DNA of 64,000 bases from Paraburkholderia atlantica (GTDB lineage Bacteria; Pseudomonadota; Gammaproteobacteria; Burkholderiales; Burkholderiaceae): the NCBI RefSeq assembly GCF_009362785.1, contig NZ_WHNQ01000020.1, forward strand, positions 62,001 to 126,000. The letters run 5' to 3'. Below, piece by piece: positions 42,022 through 50,599 of this stretch. A program made the translations under genes and the position numbers. The number at the start of each line of letters is the position of its first letter. Positions within the stretch are counted from its first letter, which is position 1. A model generated the notes under the pieces. It did no database searches, was not told the DNA's origin, and saw nothing but the letters and a program-made list of their open reading frames with translations.

Positions 42022-42617
42022 TGGCCATTCACAAACTTCGGCACTTTGTCGGCGAGATTGCGGAACTCGTTGATTCCGGAGTCGATGAAGCCGGATTGCT
42101 CCACCAAGGCGTCCTTGCGCTGCGCGAGTTGATCCGCGTCGACGACTGGCTGCCCGATGCTTATGCGCAGCCTTCCGTCGATCGCTATCAGCAGTTTCTG
42201 CTCTACGCCGATGCACGCCAACGCTTCAGCGTCGTCAGCTTCGTCTGGGGTCCGGGCCAGCAGACGCCGATTCACGATCACACCGTGTGGGGACTCATCG
42301 GTGTGCTGCGCGGCGCGGAACTTGCCGCGCCCTACGCGCGCAACGACGACGGCACGCTATGCGTGGCGGGCGCCGAAGTACGTCTCGAAGCGGGCGATGT
42401 CGAAGCGGTGTCGCCCGCCATCGGCGACATTCATCGCGTGCGCAATGCGTATGACGACCGCACGTCCGTCAGCATCCATGTTTATGGCGCGAACATCGGC
42501 GCGGTGCGCCGCTCCACGTACCCGCCAAACGAGCGGCCAAAGCCGTTTATTTCAGGCTATTCGAACGACACGCTCCCCAACCTGTGGGATCTCAGCAAGG
42601 AAATACCTCTTTCATGA
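42021..42617 (+). CDS. Cysteine dioxygenase-family thiol dioxygenase, 3-mercaptopropionate dioxygenase-like
   Basis: A 198-residue cupin. Iron ligands are His85 and His87 (TPIHDHTVWG) and His138 (GDIHRVRN). The Ser-His-Tyr relay of the family is visible as S151, H153 and Y155 (SIHVYG). Bacterial members oxidise 3-mercaptopropionate (or cysteine) with O2 to the sulfinate. The product 3-sulfinopropionate would be cleaved to sulfite and propionyl-CoA elsewhere. It is coupled to the rhodanese gene by a 4-base overlap, so the two probably act in sequence on thiol or persulfide sulfur. Confidence 0.85.
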   Translation: MAIHKLRHFVGEIAELVDSGVDEAGLLHQGVLALRELIRVDDWLPDAYAQPSVDRYQQFLLYADARQRFSVVSFVWGPGQQTPIHDHTVWGLIGVLRGAELAAPYARNDDGTLCVAGAEVRLEAGDVEAVSPAIGDIHRVRNAYDDRTSVSIHVYGANIGAVRRSTYPPNERPKPFISGYSNDTLPNLWDLSKEIPLS

Positions 42618-44221
42618 AGTCATATTCCGTCCGCACGTATGAAGACGTGCGCGAAGCGCTGCTCGCGCGCCGTGAAATCGCGCTGCTCGACGTGCGCGAA
42701 GAAGACCCGCATGCACAGGCTCATCCGCTCTTCGCCGCGAATTTTCCGCTGTCGAAGATCGAACTGGACGCCTACACCCGTTTGCCCCGCCGCGACGTAC
42801 CCATCGTGCTGTTCGACGCTGGCGAAGGACTTGCGACGCGCGCCGCCGACAAGCTCACGTCCCTCGGATACACACGGATCGCACTGCTGGCGGGCGGACT
42901 CGACGGATGGATTCGCGCCGGCGGCGAAGTGTTCCGCGACGTCAACGTGCCGAGCAAGGCTTTCGGCGAATTCGTCGAAGCGCAGCGGCACACGCCTTCG
43001 CTTTCCGCCGAGGCGGTCGGAATCTTGCTTGAAAACGGTGACGACGTCGTCGTGCTCGACGCGCGCCGCTTCGACGAATATCAGACGATGAACATTCCCG
43101 GCAGCATCAGCGTGCCCGGCGCGGAACTCGTGCTGCGCGCGCGAGCGCTCGCGCCGGATCCTAAGACGCGTGTGATCGTCAATTGCGCGGGGCGCACACG
43201 CAGCATCATCGGCACGCAATCGCTAGTCAATGCGGGGTTGCCGAATCCCGTCGCGGCGCTGCGCAACGGCACCATCGGCTGGACGCTCGCGGGGCAGACG
43301 CTGGAGCACGGCAGCAGCCGTCGGTTCGATGCCGAGGCCGGTCTCGATCAGACGAACCTCGCTGCATCGCGCAACGCAGCGCGCGCGCTCGCCGACCGCG
43401 CGGGCGTCCAACGCACGACGCTCGATGAAGCCGCTCGCTGGGCGTCCGATCCGTCGCGCACCACGTATCGCTTCGATGTGCGCACGCCTGCCGAATACGA
43501 ACGCGCGCATGCACCGGGGTTTCAGGGCGCGCCGGGCGGCCAGCTCGTGCAGGAGACGGACATGTTCGCGCCCGTGCGCGGCGCGCGCGTCGTGCTGTTC
43601 GACGACGACGGCGTGCGCGCCAACATGACAGCATCTTGGCTCGCGCAGATGAACATCGACGTCTACGTGATCGATGACGCTGCCGGACAGGAACTCACGG
43701 CTAGTGGCCCCTGGCGCAGCACGAAGCCGGAGCCCGCGCACACCCCCGCCCTATCCGCGGAAGAACTCGCCGCGCTGCTCGCCGATCCATCGAGCCGCAC
43801 CGTGGTGATCGACGTTACGTCGAGCGCGAACCACGTGAAGGCGCATATTCCGGGTGCGCACTGGATCGTGCGTTCGCGCCTGTCGAACGATGTCGACGAT
43901 CTTCGCGCGCTGCCCGACGCGAAACGTTATGTCGTCACCTGCGCGACCAACGCGCTGGCACCGTTCGCCGCACCCGAAGTCGCCTCGCTAACAGGTAAGC
44001 CCGTGCATGTGCTGGAGGGCGGCACATCGGCGTGGATAAGTGCGGGCTTTCTGACCGAATCGGGAGACGCCCGGCTCGCTTCGCCGCGTATCGATCGCTA
44101 TCGTCGTCCGTATGAAGGCACCGACAATGCGCGCGAAGCGATGAACGCCTATCTGGAATGGGAATACGGCCTCGTCGCGCAACTCGATCGCGACGGCACG
44201 CATGGCTTCTTCGTGGTCTGA
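42614..44221 (+). CDS. Four-domain rhodanese-like sulfurtransferase
   Basis: A 535-residue protein from ATG 42614, overlapping the dioxygenase stop. Four rhodanese repeats lie near residues 5-110, 125-235, 265-365 and 375-475. Only repeat 2 has a canonical active-site loop, Cys191 in VNCAGRTRSIIG. Repeat 4 keeps a cysteine (Cys443, TCATNALAP) with an altered loop, while repeats 1 and 3 have Asp-rich loops (FDAGEGLAT, FDDDGVRAN) and are inactive. It should move sulfane sulfur, for example from a thiosulfate or persulfide to a thiol or cyanide. No signal peptide, so cytoplasmic. It ends beside the convergent LysR gene. Confidence 0.88.
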   Translation: MKSYSVRTYEDVREALLARREIALLDVREEDPHAQAHPLFAANFPLSKIELDAYTRLPRRDVPIVLFDAGEGLATRAADKLTSLGYTRIALLAGGLDGWIRAGGEVFRDVNVPSKAFGEFVEAQRHTPSLSAEAVGILLENGDDVVVLDARRFDEYQTMNIPGSISVPGAELVLRARALAPDPKTRVIVNCAGRTRSIIGTQSLVNAGLPNPVAALRNGTIGWTLAGQTLEHGSSRRFDAEAGLDQTNLAASRNAARALADRAGVQRTTLDEAARWASDPSRTTYRFDVRTPAEYERAHAPGFQGAPGGQLVQETDMFAPVRGARVVLFDDDGVRANMTASWLAQMNIDVYVIDDAAGQELTASGPWRSTKPEPAHTPALSAEELAALLADPSSRTVVIDVTSSANHVKAHIPGAHWIVRSRLSNDVDDLRALPDAKRYVVTCATNALAPFAAPEVASLTGKPVHVLEGGTSAWISAGFLTESGDARLASPRIDRYRRPYEGTDNAREAMNAYLEWEYGLVAQLDRDGTHGFFVV

Positions 44222-44227
44222 TCGGGA

Positions 44228-45139
44228 TCAGGCGGCACGTGATAGACGTGCCGCCTTGAAGCTCTGTTCGACGCTTTCCGCGAGTACGGCGAGCGCCGAC
44301 TGCATCTTGCCCAACGCGCGCGAACGTACGATCCACACGGCGATTTCCGGTTTGAAGTCGGTGATCGGAACCACGTCGAGTTGCGCTGCATGCACGCTGT
44401 TGTGCAGCAAGGGCAGCGGAACCAGCCCCAGGCCGACGCCGTCGGCGACAAGCCCGAGCTGCAACTCGGTGCCGAGCGTTTCGAGGTTGAGCTTCAGCGT
44501 GTAACCTTTCGCCGCGAGGGCCTGCTGCAAGCCCGCGCGAAAGCCGCAGCCATCCGGATTCAATACCCAGCCATACGATTGGCATTCCGCGAGCGTATAC
44601 GCACGCTTCTTCAGGCTGCCCTTTTGCGCGACCACAGCGAGCTTCAGCTCGCCCAGCGTTTCGCCTGCGAGCGTTTCCTGTAACGCACGGTTCGTTGGCA
44701 GCAGCACGATCACCGCATCCAGTTCGGCCTCGTCGACCTTCTGCAGTAGCGGGTTACCCCATCCCGTCGTCACCCGCGCCCGCAACTCGGGATGCGCGCA
44801 GCGCAGCGCATGAAGCGCCTTGAGCATCGCCACATCGGCAACCGTCTGTGCGACGCCGAGGCGCAATACCCCCGCGAGTGGCGCGTCGTCCGCGACCAGA
44901 TGTCCGAGCGCATCCACCTCGCGCACGATGGCACGGCATTGCTCATACACAACTCGGCCCATCGGCGTGGTCTTCAGCGGCTTCGTGTTGCGATCGAGCA
45001 GTTCGACGCCAAGCGCTTCTTCGAAGTTCTGGATGCGGCGCGTGACAGCAGGTTGCGTCAGTGCGAGAGAATCGGCGGCCTGACTCAGCGACTGGCTGCG
45101 CACGACGGCAACGAAGGCCTCGATTTCTTCGAGTTTCAT
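44228..45139 (-). CDS. LysR-family transcriptional regulator
   Basis: A 303-residue regulator from ATG 45139 (MKLEEIEAFVAVVRSQSLSQ). The N-terminal helix-turn-helix runs to about residue 60 (AADSLALTQPAVTRRIQNFE, LGVELLDRNTKPLKTT), and the co-inducer domain follows. It is divergent from the substrate-binding protein, SfnB-like and SsuD-like operon at 45316-48610, the usual arrangement of a LysR regulator with its target. The 176 bases between them contain the promoters; TTATAAAA near 45270 may be a core element. The effector is probably a sulfur compound or sulfate-pathway intermediate. Confidence 0.87.
   Translation of the reverse strand: MKLEEIEAFVAVVRSQSLSQAADSLALTQPAVTRRIQNFEEALGVELLDRNTKPLKTTPMGRVVYEQCRAIVREVDALGHLVADDAPLAGVLRLGVAQTVADVAMLKALHALRCAHPELRARVTTGWGNPLLQKVDEAELDAVIVLLPTNRALQETLAGETLGELKLAVVAQKGSLKKRAYTLAECQSYGWVLNPDGCGFRAGLQQALAAKGYTLKLNLETLGTELQLGLVADGVGLGLVPLPLLHNSVHAAQLDVVPITDFKPEIAVWIVRSRALGKMQSALAVLAESVEQSFKAARLSRAA
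44231..44255. terminator. Hairpin between convergent rhodanese and LysR genes
   Basis: GGCGGCACGT and ACGTGCCGCC pair perfectly over a 5-base loop. It lies 10 bases after the rhodanese stop and overlaps the last codons of the LysR gene. A weak T tract follows on neither strand, so it may be a bidirectional but partly factor-dependent terminator. Confidence 0.5.
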
Positions 45140-45315
45140 GGATGGTCTTGTCTTCAAATGAAGCGTTGATGGAGCGACATTAGCCTGCAACCGCCCGTAT
45201 GCTCAAGCGGCACTTCCAGCTTTCCGTTTTCCTCCAACGCATATTAACAAAGAAGAACAATGCGGTTGCCTTATAAAACCTGCGATCGTATCGTGTGTTT
45301 TTATCCAACTACCTG

Positions 45316-46287
45316 ATGCTGCGCTCCCTCATGCCCTTCCTTCTCAATCGATTTCTGCAAAGATTGTCCGGCCTTCTGATTTGCGCGATCGTCGCAAGTG
45401 CATCGCCTGCCGCGCTGGCGGAGACGACGCTTAAAGTCGGCGATCAGCAGTTGCAGACGCGCGGCATACTCGAAGCGTCAGGCCAGTTGAAGGACGTGCC
45501 GTACAAGATCGAATGGTTCAACTTCCCTGCTGCGCAACCGCTGGGAGAAGCGCTCAACGCGGGGGCAATCGATGTCGGCGGCCTCGGCGATGCGCCGCTG
45601 ATCTTCGCGTACGCAGCGGGCGCGCGAGTGCGTGCAGTAGCCGCAACGCGCTCGACGCCGACCGATCTCGCGATCATCGTGCCTGACGCATCGCCCATCA
45701 GGACGGCCGCCGATCTCAAGGGCAAGCGCATAGCGACCACGCGCGGGTCAATCGGCCATTACCTCGCGATTGCAACACTCGAACGCGCGGGCATCAAGCT
45801 CTCGGATGTATCGCTGCGCTTCATGCAGCCCGCCGATGCCAAGGCCGCGCTCACGTCCGGCAACGTCGACGCATGGTCCACGTGGGATCCGTATGTCGCG
45901 CTCGCCGAGCAGCGCGATCACGATCGCAGCATCGCGAATGGCGTCAATCTGTCTTCTGGCCTTAGCTTCCAGGCTGCGACCGAAACCTCCATCAAGGACA
46001 AGCATGCCGAAATCGCCGATTTTCTCAAGCGCGTCGCGGCCGGCCAGCGCTGGGCGCTCTCGCATCCGGACGAAGTGGCAGCCATGCAATCGAAAGTGAC
46101 GGGCTTGCCGCCCGAAGTGCTGAAGACCGTATATCAGCGCGCGCAACTGCATCCCGTCGTCATCGACGATGGTCTCATCGCCGAACAGCAAAAGACGGCC
46201 GATCTCTATCACCGTGCGGATGTGATCAAGACACCGCTCGATGTCACGAAGAGTTTCGACCGGCAATTTCCGCTTGCCGCACAGTGA
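45316..46287 (+). CDS. ABC transporter substrate-binding protein, aliphatic sulfonate type (SsuA-like), without own permease
   Basis: About 323 residues from ATG 45316 (alternatives GTG 45295 or ATG 45331). The Sec signal peptide ends ASPAALAETTLKVGDQQLQT. SsuA marks: YKIEWFNFPAAQPLGEALNA, DVGGLGDAPLIFAYAAGA, LKGKRIATTRGSIGHYL and DAWSTWDPYVALAEQRD. No permease or ATPase follows; instead SfnB-like and SsuD-like enzymes are co-transcribed. It must borrow a transporter, perhaps the one at 49763-51636. Confidence 0.86.
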   Translation: MLRSLMPFLLNRFLQRLSGLLICAIVASASPAALAETTLKVGDQQLQTRGILEASGQLKDVPYKIEWFNFPAAQPLGEALNAGAIDVGGLGDAPLIFAYAAGARVRAVAATRSTPTDLAIIVPDASPIRTAADLKGKRIATTRGSIGHYLAIATLERAGIKLSDVSLRFMQPADAKAALTSGNVDAWSTWDPYVALAEQRDHDRSIANGVNLSSGLSFQAATETSIKDKHAEIADFLKRVAAGQRWALSHPDEVAAMQSKVTGLPPEVLKTVYQRAQLHPVVIDDGLIAEQQKTADLYHRADVIKTPLDVTKSFDRQFPLAAQ

Positions 46288-47525
46288 ACCGACCGACCAT
46301 GACCAGCCGTCAACCCGAAGGCGCGCTTGCCGATGTGGAGCGCGACGCCGATGCGCTTCAGGCACTCGCCGATCTCGACAGTCCGCAAGCCGATGCGTGG
46401 CTCGCCGCGCTGACAGCCGAATTCGGCGCAGGCGCCGCCGCGCTCGACGCCGGCCCGATCTTCCCGCACGAGAACCTCGCCCGTCTGCGTCGCGCGGGTC
46501 TGCTTTCGCTGACCGTGCCGCGTGCGCTCGGCGGACGCGAGGCCACACTTGCACAAGCGCTCAAGGTGATTCGCGCGGTAGCGCGCGGCGAACCTTCGAC
46601 GGCGCTGATTCTTGTGATGCAATGCCTCTATCATCTGCGTCTGCAGGCCAATCCGAACTGGCCGGCAGCGCTGAAAGAACGCATTGCGCGCGATGCCGTC
46701 GAACGCGGCGCGCTGATCAACTCGTTGCGCGTCGAGCCCGAACTCGGCTCGCCGTCGCGTGGCGGCCTGCCCGCCACGGTTGGCCGCAGCGAAGGCAGTC
46801 ACTGGATACTGAGCGGCCGCAAGCTGTATTCGACGGGCAGTCCCGGTCTGACCTGGTTCGCCGTGTGGGGACGCACGGACGAAGCGGCACCGCGAGTCGG
46901 CACGTGGCTCGTTCATCGCGACACGCCCGGTATCCGTTTTGGCGAGCCGTGGAATCATCTCGGCATGCGTGCGACGGGCAGCCATGAAGTGATCTTCGAT
47001 AACGTACGCGTACCGTTCGACCAGGCCGTCGATCTTCAACCGCCCGGCCCGGCCAACGGCATGGACCCGGTGACGAGCCTGTGGATGAACGTGTTGCTGC
47101 CATCGATCTACGACGGCATCGCACGCGCCGCGCGCGACTGGTTCGTGCAGTGGGCGGCGCAACGCGTGCCTTCGGGACTGAACGCTCCGCTATCGACGCT
47201 CGACAGTTTTCAGCAGACGGTGGGGCGCATCGATGCGCTGCTGTTCAACAACTGCGTCCTGCTCGATGCAGGCGCAGCCGGCCAGATCGATACGGTCGAA
47301 GCGCCGACCATCAAGTATCTCGTCAGCCAGCACGCTATCGATGCCGTCGAACTCGCACTCGAAGCGAGCAGCAATCCTGGCCTCAGTCGCAACAACGCAC
47401 TGGAGCGCCACTACCGCGACGTGCTGTGCGCGCGCATTCACACACCGCAGAACGACACCGTGCTCGGCAATCTGGGCCGCGCCGCATTCGCCACCACTTC
47501 ACCCACGAGGAGCGAACCCAGATGA
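46284..47525 (+). CDS. SfnB/DszC-like flavoprotein monooxygenase (acyl-CoA dehydrogenase fold)
   Basis: A 413-residue protein; GTG 46284 overlaps the preceding stop (GTGA), and ATG 46299 is an alternative start. Family segments: NLARLRRAGLLSLTVPRALG, WILSGRKLYSTGSPGLTWFA, WNHLGMRATGSHEVIFDNVR and the end ALERHYRDVLCARIHTPQND. It is the most diverged of the five SfnB-like proteins here: the usual HWRNARTHTLHDP ending is HYRDVLCARIHTPQND, nearer to the SfnB-like enzymes found beside SsuD. It couples to the SsuD-like gene by 4 bases. Confidence 0.83.
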   Translation: MNRPTMTSRQPEGALADVERDADALQALADLDSPQADAWLAALTAEFGAGAAALDAGPIFPHENLARLRRAGLLSLTVPRALGGREATLAQALKVIRAVARGEPSTALILVMQCLYHLRLQANPNWPAALKERIARDAVERGALINSLRVEPELGSPSRGGLPATVGRSEGSHWILSGRKLYSTGSPGLTWFAVWGRTDEAAPRVGTWLVHRDTPGIRFGEPWNHLGMRATGSHEVIFDNVRVPFDQAVDLQPPGPANGMDPVTSLWMNVLLPSIYDGIARAARDWFVQWAAQRVPSGLNAPLSTLDSFQQTVGRIDALLFNNCVLLDAGAAGQIDTVEAPTIKYLVSQHAIDAVELALEASSNPGLSRNNALERHYRDVLCARIHTPQNDTVLGNLGRAAFATTSPTRSEPR

Positions 47526-48610
47526 GCGTCGAATTCATCGGCTATGTGAGCCATCAGGAATCGAGCGAGATTCATTTGCCGAAAGGACCTGCGGTCAATC
47601 CGCCGTACATTGCCGCCGTGGCGCAAGCGCATGAATATGGCGGCTTCGACCGTGTGCTGATTGCGCATTCGAGCGCGTCGCCCGACGGCTTTCAGATTGC
47701 GTCGTTCGTCGCGCAGCAGACGAAGCGCCTGGGCATCCTGCTCGCGCATCGGCCCGGCTTCGTCGCGCCGACGCTCGCCGCGCGGCAACTCGCGACACTC
47801 GATCACTTCAGCGCGGGACGCGCCGCCGTGCACATCATCTCGGGCGGCGACGACGCGGAGCAGCAGCGCGGTGGCGATTATCTGTCGCACGCTGACCGGT
47901 ATCGGCGCACCGACGAATATCTCGATGTGGTCAAGCGCTCCTGGACCAGCGATCAACCGTTCGATCACGAAGGCGCGTTTTACCGCGTGACGGGCCACAA
48001 GTCGCAGATTCGCCCGTTGCAGCGGTCTCATTTGCCGGTGTATTTCGGCGGATCGTCCGAGGCGGCGATCGAGGTCGCGGGCAAGCACGCCGACGTCTAC
48101 GCGCTGTGGGGCGAGTCGCTCGCGGCCGTCGAAGAGACCATCGCGAAGGTGCGCAAAGCCGCCGCGCGCTATGGCCGCGAACAGCACGTGCGTTTCAGCC
48201 TGTCTCTGCGTCCCATCATCGCGTCCACCGAAGACGCCGCATGGGCGCGCGCCGAATCCATTCTCGAGCGCGCGAAAGACATTGTCGCCACGTCGCCGAA
48301 TTTCACGCGCCGGCCGAAGAACCCGCAGAACGTCGGCTCGCAACGGCTGCTCGCCGAAGCCGATAAGGGCAATGTCGTCGATACGCGGCTGTGGACCGGC
48401 ATTACCGCGCTCACGCGTGCGGCGGGCAATTCGACGTCGCTGGTCGGCACGCCGCAACAGGTGGCTGACGCGCTGCTCGAATATCACAAGCTCGGCGTAT
48501 CGACCTTCCTGATTCGCGGCTTCGATCCGCTCGAAGATGCGCTGGCGTATGGCCGGGATCTGTTACCTGTGGTGCGAGCCGCCGTCGCGCGCGAAACGGC
48601 GTCCGCTTGA
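47522..48610 (+). CDS. LLM flavin-dependent monooxygenase, alkanesulfonate monooxygenase type (SsuD-like)
   Basis: A 362-residue luciferase-like enzyme; ATG 47522 overlaps the SfnB-like stop. Family segments: GGFDRVLIAHSSASPDGFQI, HRPGFVAPTLAARQLATLDH, SGGDDAEQQRGGDYLSHADR, LPVYFGGSSEAAIEVAGKHA and FLIRGFDPLEDALAYGRDLL. It resembles the enzyme at 40421-41497 over the whole length. It should desulfonate an alkanesulfonate or related compound with FMNH2. It is the last gene of the LysR-linked operon, closed by the strong terminator at 48630. Confidence 0.88.
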   Translation: MSVEFIGYVSHQESSEIHLPKGPAVNPPYIAAVAQAHEYGGFDRVLIAHSSASPDGFQIASFVAQQTKRLGILLAHRPGFVAPTLAARQLATLDHFSAGRAAVHIISGGDDAEQQRGGDYLSHADRYRRTDEYLDVVKRSWTSDQPFDHEGAFYRVTGHKSQIRPLQRSHLPVYFGGSSEAAIEVAGKHADVYALWGESLAAVEETIAKVRKAAARYGREQHVRFSLSLRPIIASTEDAAWARAESILERAKDIVATSPNFTRRPKNPQNVGSQRLLAEADKGNVVDTRLWTGITALTRAAGNSTSLVGTPQQVADALLEYHKLGVSTFLIRGFDPLEDALAYGRDLLPVVRAAVARETASA

Positions 48611-48629
48611 TTATTTCTCTCATGCAACC

Positions 48630-48668
48630 GACGCGCGCCTGCTAACCAGGCGCGCGTCGAGGCTTTTT
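48630..48668. terminator. Strong intrinsic terminator between convergent operons
   Basis: GACGCGCGCCTG and CAGGCGCGCGTC form a perfect 12-bp GC-rich stem with loop CTAAC, followed on the plus strand by GAGGC and five T. It lies 20 bases after the SsuD-like stop and serves the rightward operon. The leftward binding-protein gene (stop at 48674) may use the same stem. Confidence 0.85.
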
Positions 48669-48673
48669 GCACG

Positions 48674-49708
48674 TCAGGCAAGCACGTCCGAAAACACACG
48701 CGCCGCGAAACGGTCCGAATTCGTACCGTTGTTCAACACGCCGACCGATTTCAGATCGTCGGCATAGAGCGCGATTTCCTTCTTGAACGCATCGCCCACC
48801 GGATGATGGTGGTCCGTATGGCTCTTGAGCATCTCCGTCAGTTGCTCGACATTCGCGCCCGGCGCGTTCGGCGCGAAGATCGCGGCGGCCTGCGCGGGGT
48901 TGTTCGCGGTCCACTCGGTCGCTTCGAGCAAGGCCTGAGTCAGCGCTTGCGCCGTCGCGCGGTCCTTGCGGATCAGCGAGCCGCGCACGCCCAGCACGCA
49001 GCACACGCGGTTCGCGTACTCGCCGCACAGGTTGTTCGACACTTCCTGCAAATGGTCGCCTTCGCGCAAGGTCCAGATGGTCGGGTCGCCATCGGCGATC
49101 GCCTGCACTTCGCCCTTTTTCAATGCTTCGCCAAGCAGCGGAGCGGGATATTGACGCCAGTGCACATCGTTGTCCGGATCGACGCCGATCTTCTTTAGCG
49201 TGACCGCGAAGAAATTCTTCGCGGGGCTCGCCATGTCGCTCACGCCGACCGTGCGCCCCTTAAGCCCCTGAAGATCGACGATACCCGACGCCTTCGTCGC
49301 GAGCAGTCTCATGCAGCCGCCGTGAATGCCCGCGGTCAGTTTCACGTCGAAGCCCTGTTCAAGCGGTTTGATCCAGCGCAGCGCCATGCCGACGCCTGCA
49401 TCCGATTTGCCGGTTGCGATCGCTTCGAGCAGCTGGTCGGTCGAGCCTGCGAAGTTGACCAGTTCAACTTGCAAGCCATGCTTGCGGAAAAAGCCCTGTT
49501 TCTCGGCGACCGGCACGGGCGCGGTGCAGATCGCCGACGCATTCCATGAGAGCTTGAGCGGCTTCAGCGCTTCGTCGGCCGATGCGCGCACGCCCGGCAG
49601 ACCGAATGCCGCGCCGCCGAGCGCAGCCGCGCCGGCAGCCCACGCGGTGTTGCGCAGCCACACGCGGCGCGCGGCGTTCGATGGCTGATTGTCGTCAGTA
49701 TGGTTCAT
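48674..49708 (-). CDS. ABC transporter substrate-binding protein, sulfonate/nitrate type (second of the operon)
   Basis: A 344-residue protein with a possible Tat signal (RRVWLRNTAWAAGAAALGGA). The mature part is of the NMT1/SsuA type: KLSWNASAICTAPVPVAEKQ, FFRKHGLQVELVNFAGSTDQ, GKSDAGVGMALRWIKPLEQG and LKGRTVGVSDMASPAKNFFA. It is the last gene of a leftward operon that already begins with another binding protein (51658-52671), so one permease-ATPase pair is served by two receptors. A 54-base gap separates it from the ATPase gene. Confidence 0.85.
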   Translation of the reverse strand: MNHTDDNQPSNAARRVWLRNTAWAAGAAALGGAAFGLPGVRASADEALKPLKLSWNASAICTAPVPVAEKQGFFRKHGLQVELVNFAGSTDQLLEAIATGKSDAGVGMALRWIKPLEQGFDVKLTAGIHGGCMRLLATKASGIVDLQGLKGRTVGVSDMASPAKNFFAVTLKKIGVDPDNDVHWRQYPAPLLGEALKKGEVQAIADGDPTIWTLREGDHLQEVSNNLCGEYANRVCCVLGVRGSLIRKDRATAQALTQALLEATEWTANNPAQAAAIFAPNAPGANVEQLTEMLKSHTDHHHPVGDAFKKEIALYADDLKSVGVLNNGTNSDRFAARVFSDVLA

Positions 49709-49762
49709 CGTGTTGCTTCCCTGTGCTTGAGTGGATGGTCTGTGGCCGCGTCTGCGCGCGGG

Positions 49763-50599
49763 CTACGTTTCGAGGCCCAGCAGCCCCAGTACATCGCGGC
49801 GCAACGACACCAGCGCGGGATCGTCGCGATGGCGCGGATACGGCGCGTCGTTGCGCACCTCGGAAACGATGCGCGCCGGCCGTTCGCTCAGCACGATCAC
49901 GCGGTTCGCGACGTACAGCGCTTCCTCGACGTCGTGCGTGACGAGCAGCACGGAAAACCCTTCCGCCTGCCACAGCCGCACGAGTTCCGCCTGCATGCGG
50001 ATACGCGTCAGCGAATCGAGCTTGCCGAATGGTTCGTCGAGCACGAGAAGGCGCGGGTTATTGACCAGCGCGCGCGCGAGTGCCGCGCGCTGCGCCATCC
50101 CGCCCGACAGTTGATGCGGAAACGCGTTCGCAAACGCCGACAGGCCGACCGTCTGCAGCGCCGCGTCGATACGTTCCGCGGTTTCGCGCTTCGCCTGATC
50201 GCCCCGTGTTTTGCGCTGCGCCTGCGGACCGAGCCCGACGTTGTCGCGCACCGTCCGCCACGGAAACAGCGTCGGGTCCTGAAACACGACGACGCGCGAC
50301 GGATCGGGACCAGCGACCGCTTCGCCGTCTGCATGGATCTCGCCGCGCGCGGGCGCATCGAGGCCCGCGACGAGCCTGAGCAACGTCGATTTGCCGCAGC
50401 CGCTAGCGCCGAGCAGCGCGACGAACTCGCCGGGCTCGACCGTGAGGCTGATGTTGTCGAGCACGGGCAGCGCCTCGCCGCGCAGCGTGAATTGATGGCT
50501 GACCTCGCGCACATCGACTCGCGTGCCTCTCCGTGCGTGAGCGGAAGACATCTGCCGAAACGACCCGGGAAACGATTGAGACAGAGAAGCGGCTACCAT
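49763..50599 (-). CDS. ABC transporter ATP-binding protein, aliphatic sulfonate type (SsuB-like)
   Basis: About 278 residues. I place the start at ATG 50599, which overlaps the permease stop and has AAGGA 9 bases upstream; ATG 50551 is an alternative. Walker A is GASGCGKST, Q-loop VFQDPTLFPWRT, signature LSGGMAQRAALARAL, Walker B LLVLDEPFGKLDSLTR and H-loop LLVTHDVEEA. DEPFGKLD and LSGGMAQR are typical of SsuB/TauB. It energises the permease at 50593-51636. Confidence 0.88.
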   Translation of the reverse strand: MVAASLSQSFPGSFRQMSSAHARRGTRVDVREVSHQFTLRGEALPVLDNISLTVEPGEFVALLGASGCGKSTLLRLVAGLDAPARGEIHADGEAVAGPDPSRVVVFQDPTLFPWRTVRDNVGLGPQAQRKTRGDQAKRETAERIDAALQTVGLSAFANAFPHQLSGGMAQRAALARALVNNPRLLVLDEPFGKLDSLTRIRMQAELVRLWQAEGFSVLLVTHDVEEALYVANRVIVLSERPARIVSEVRNDAPYPRHRDDPALVSLRRDVLGLLGLET

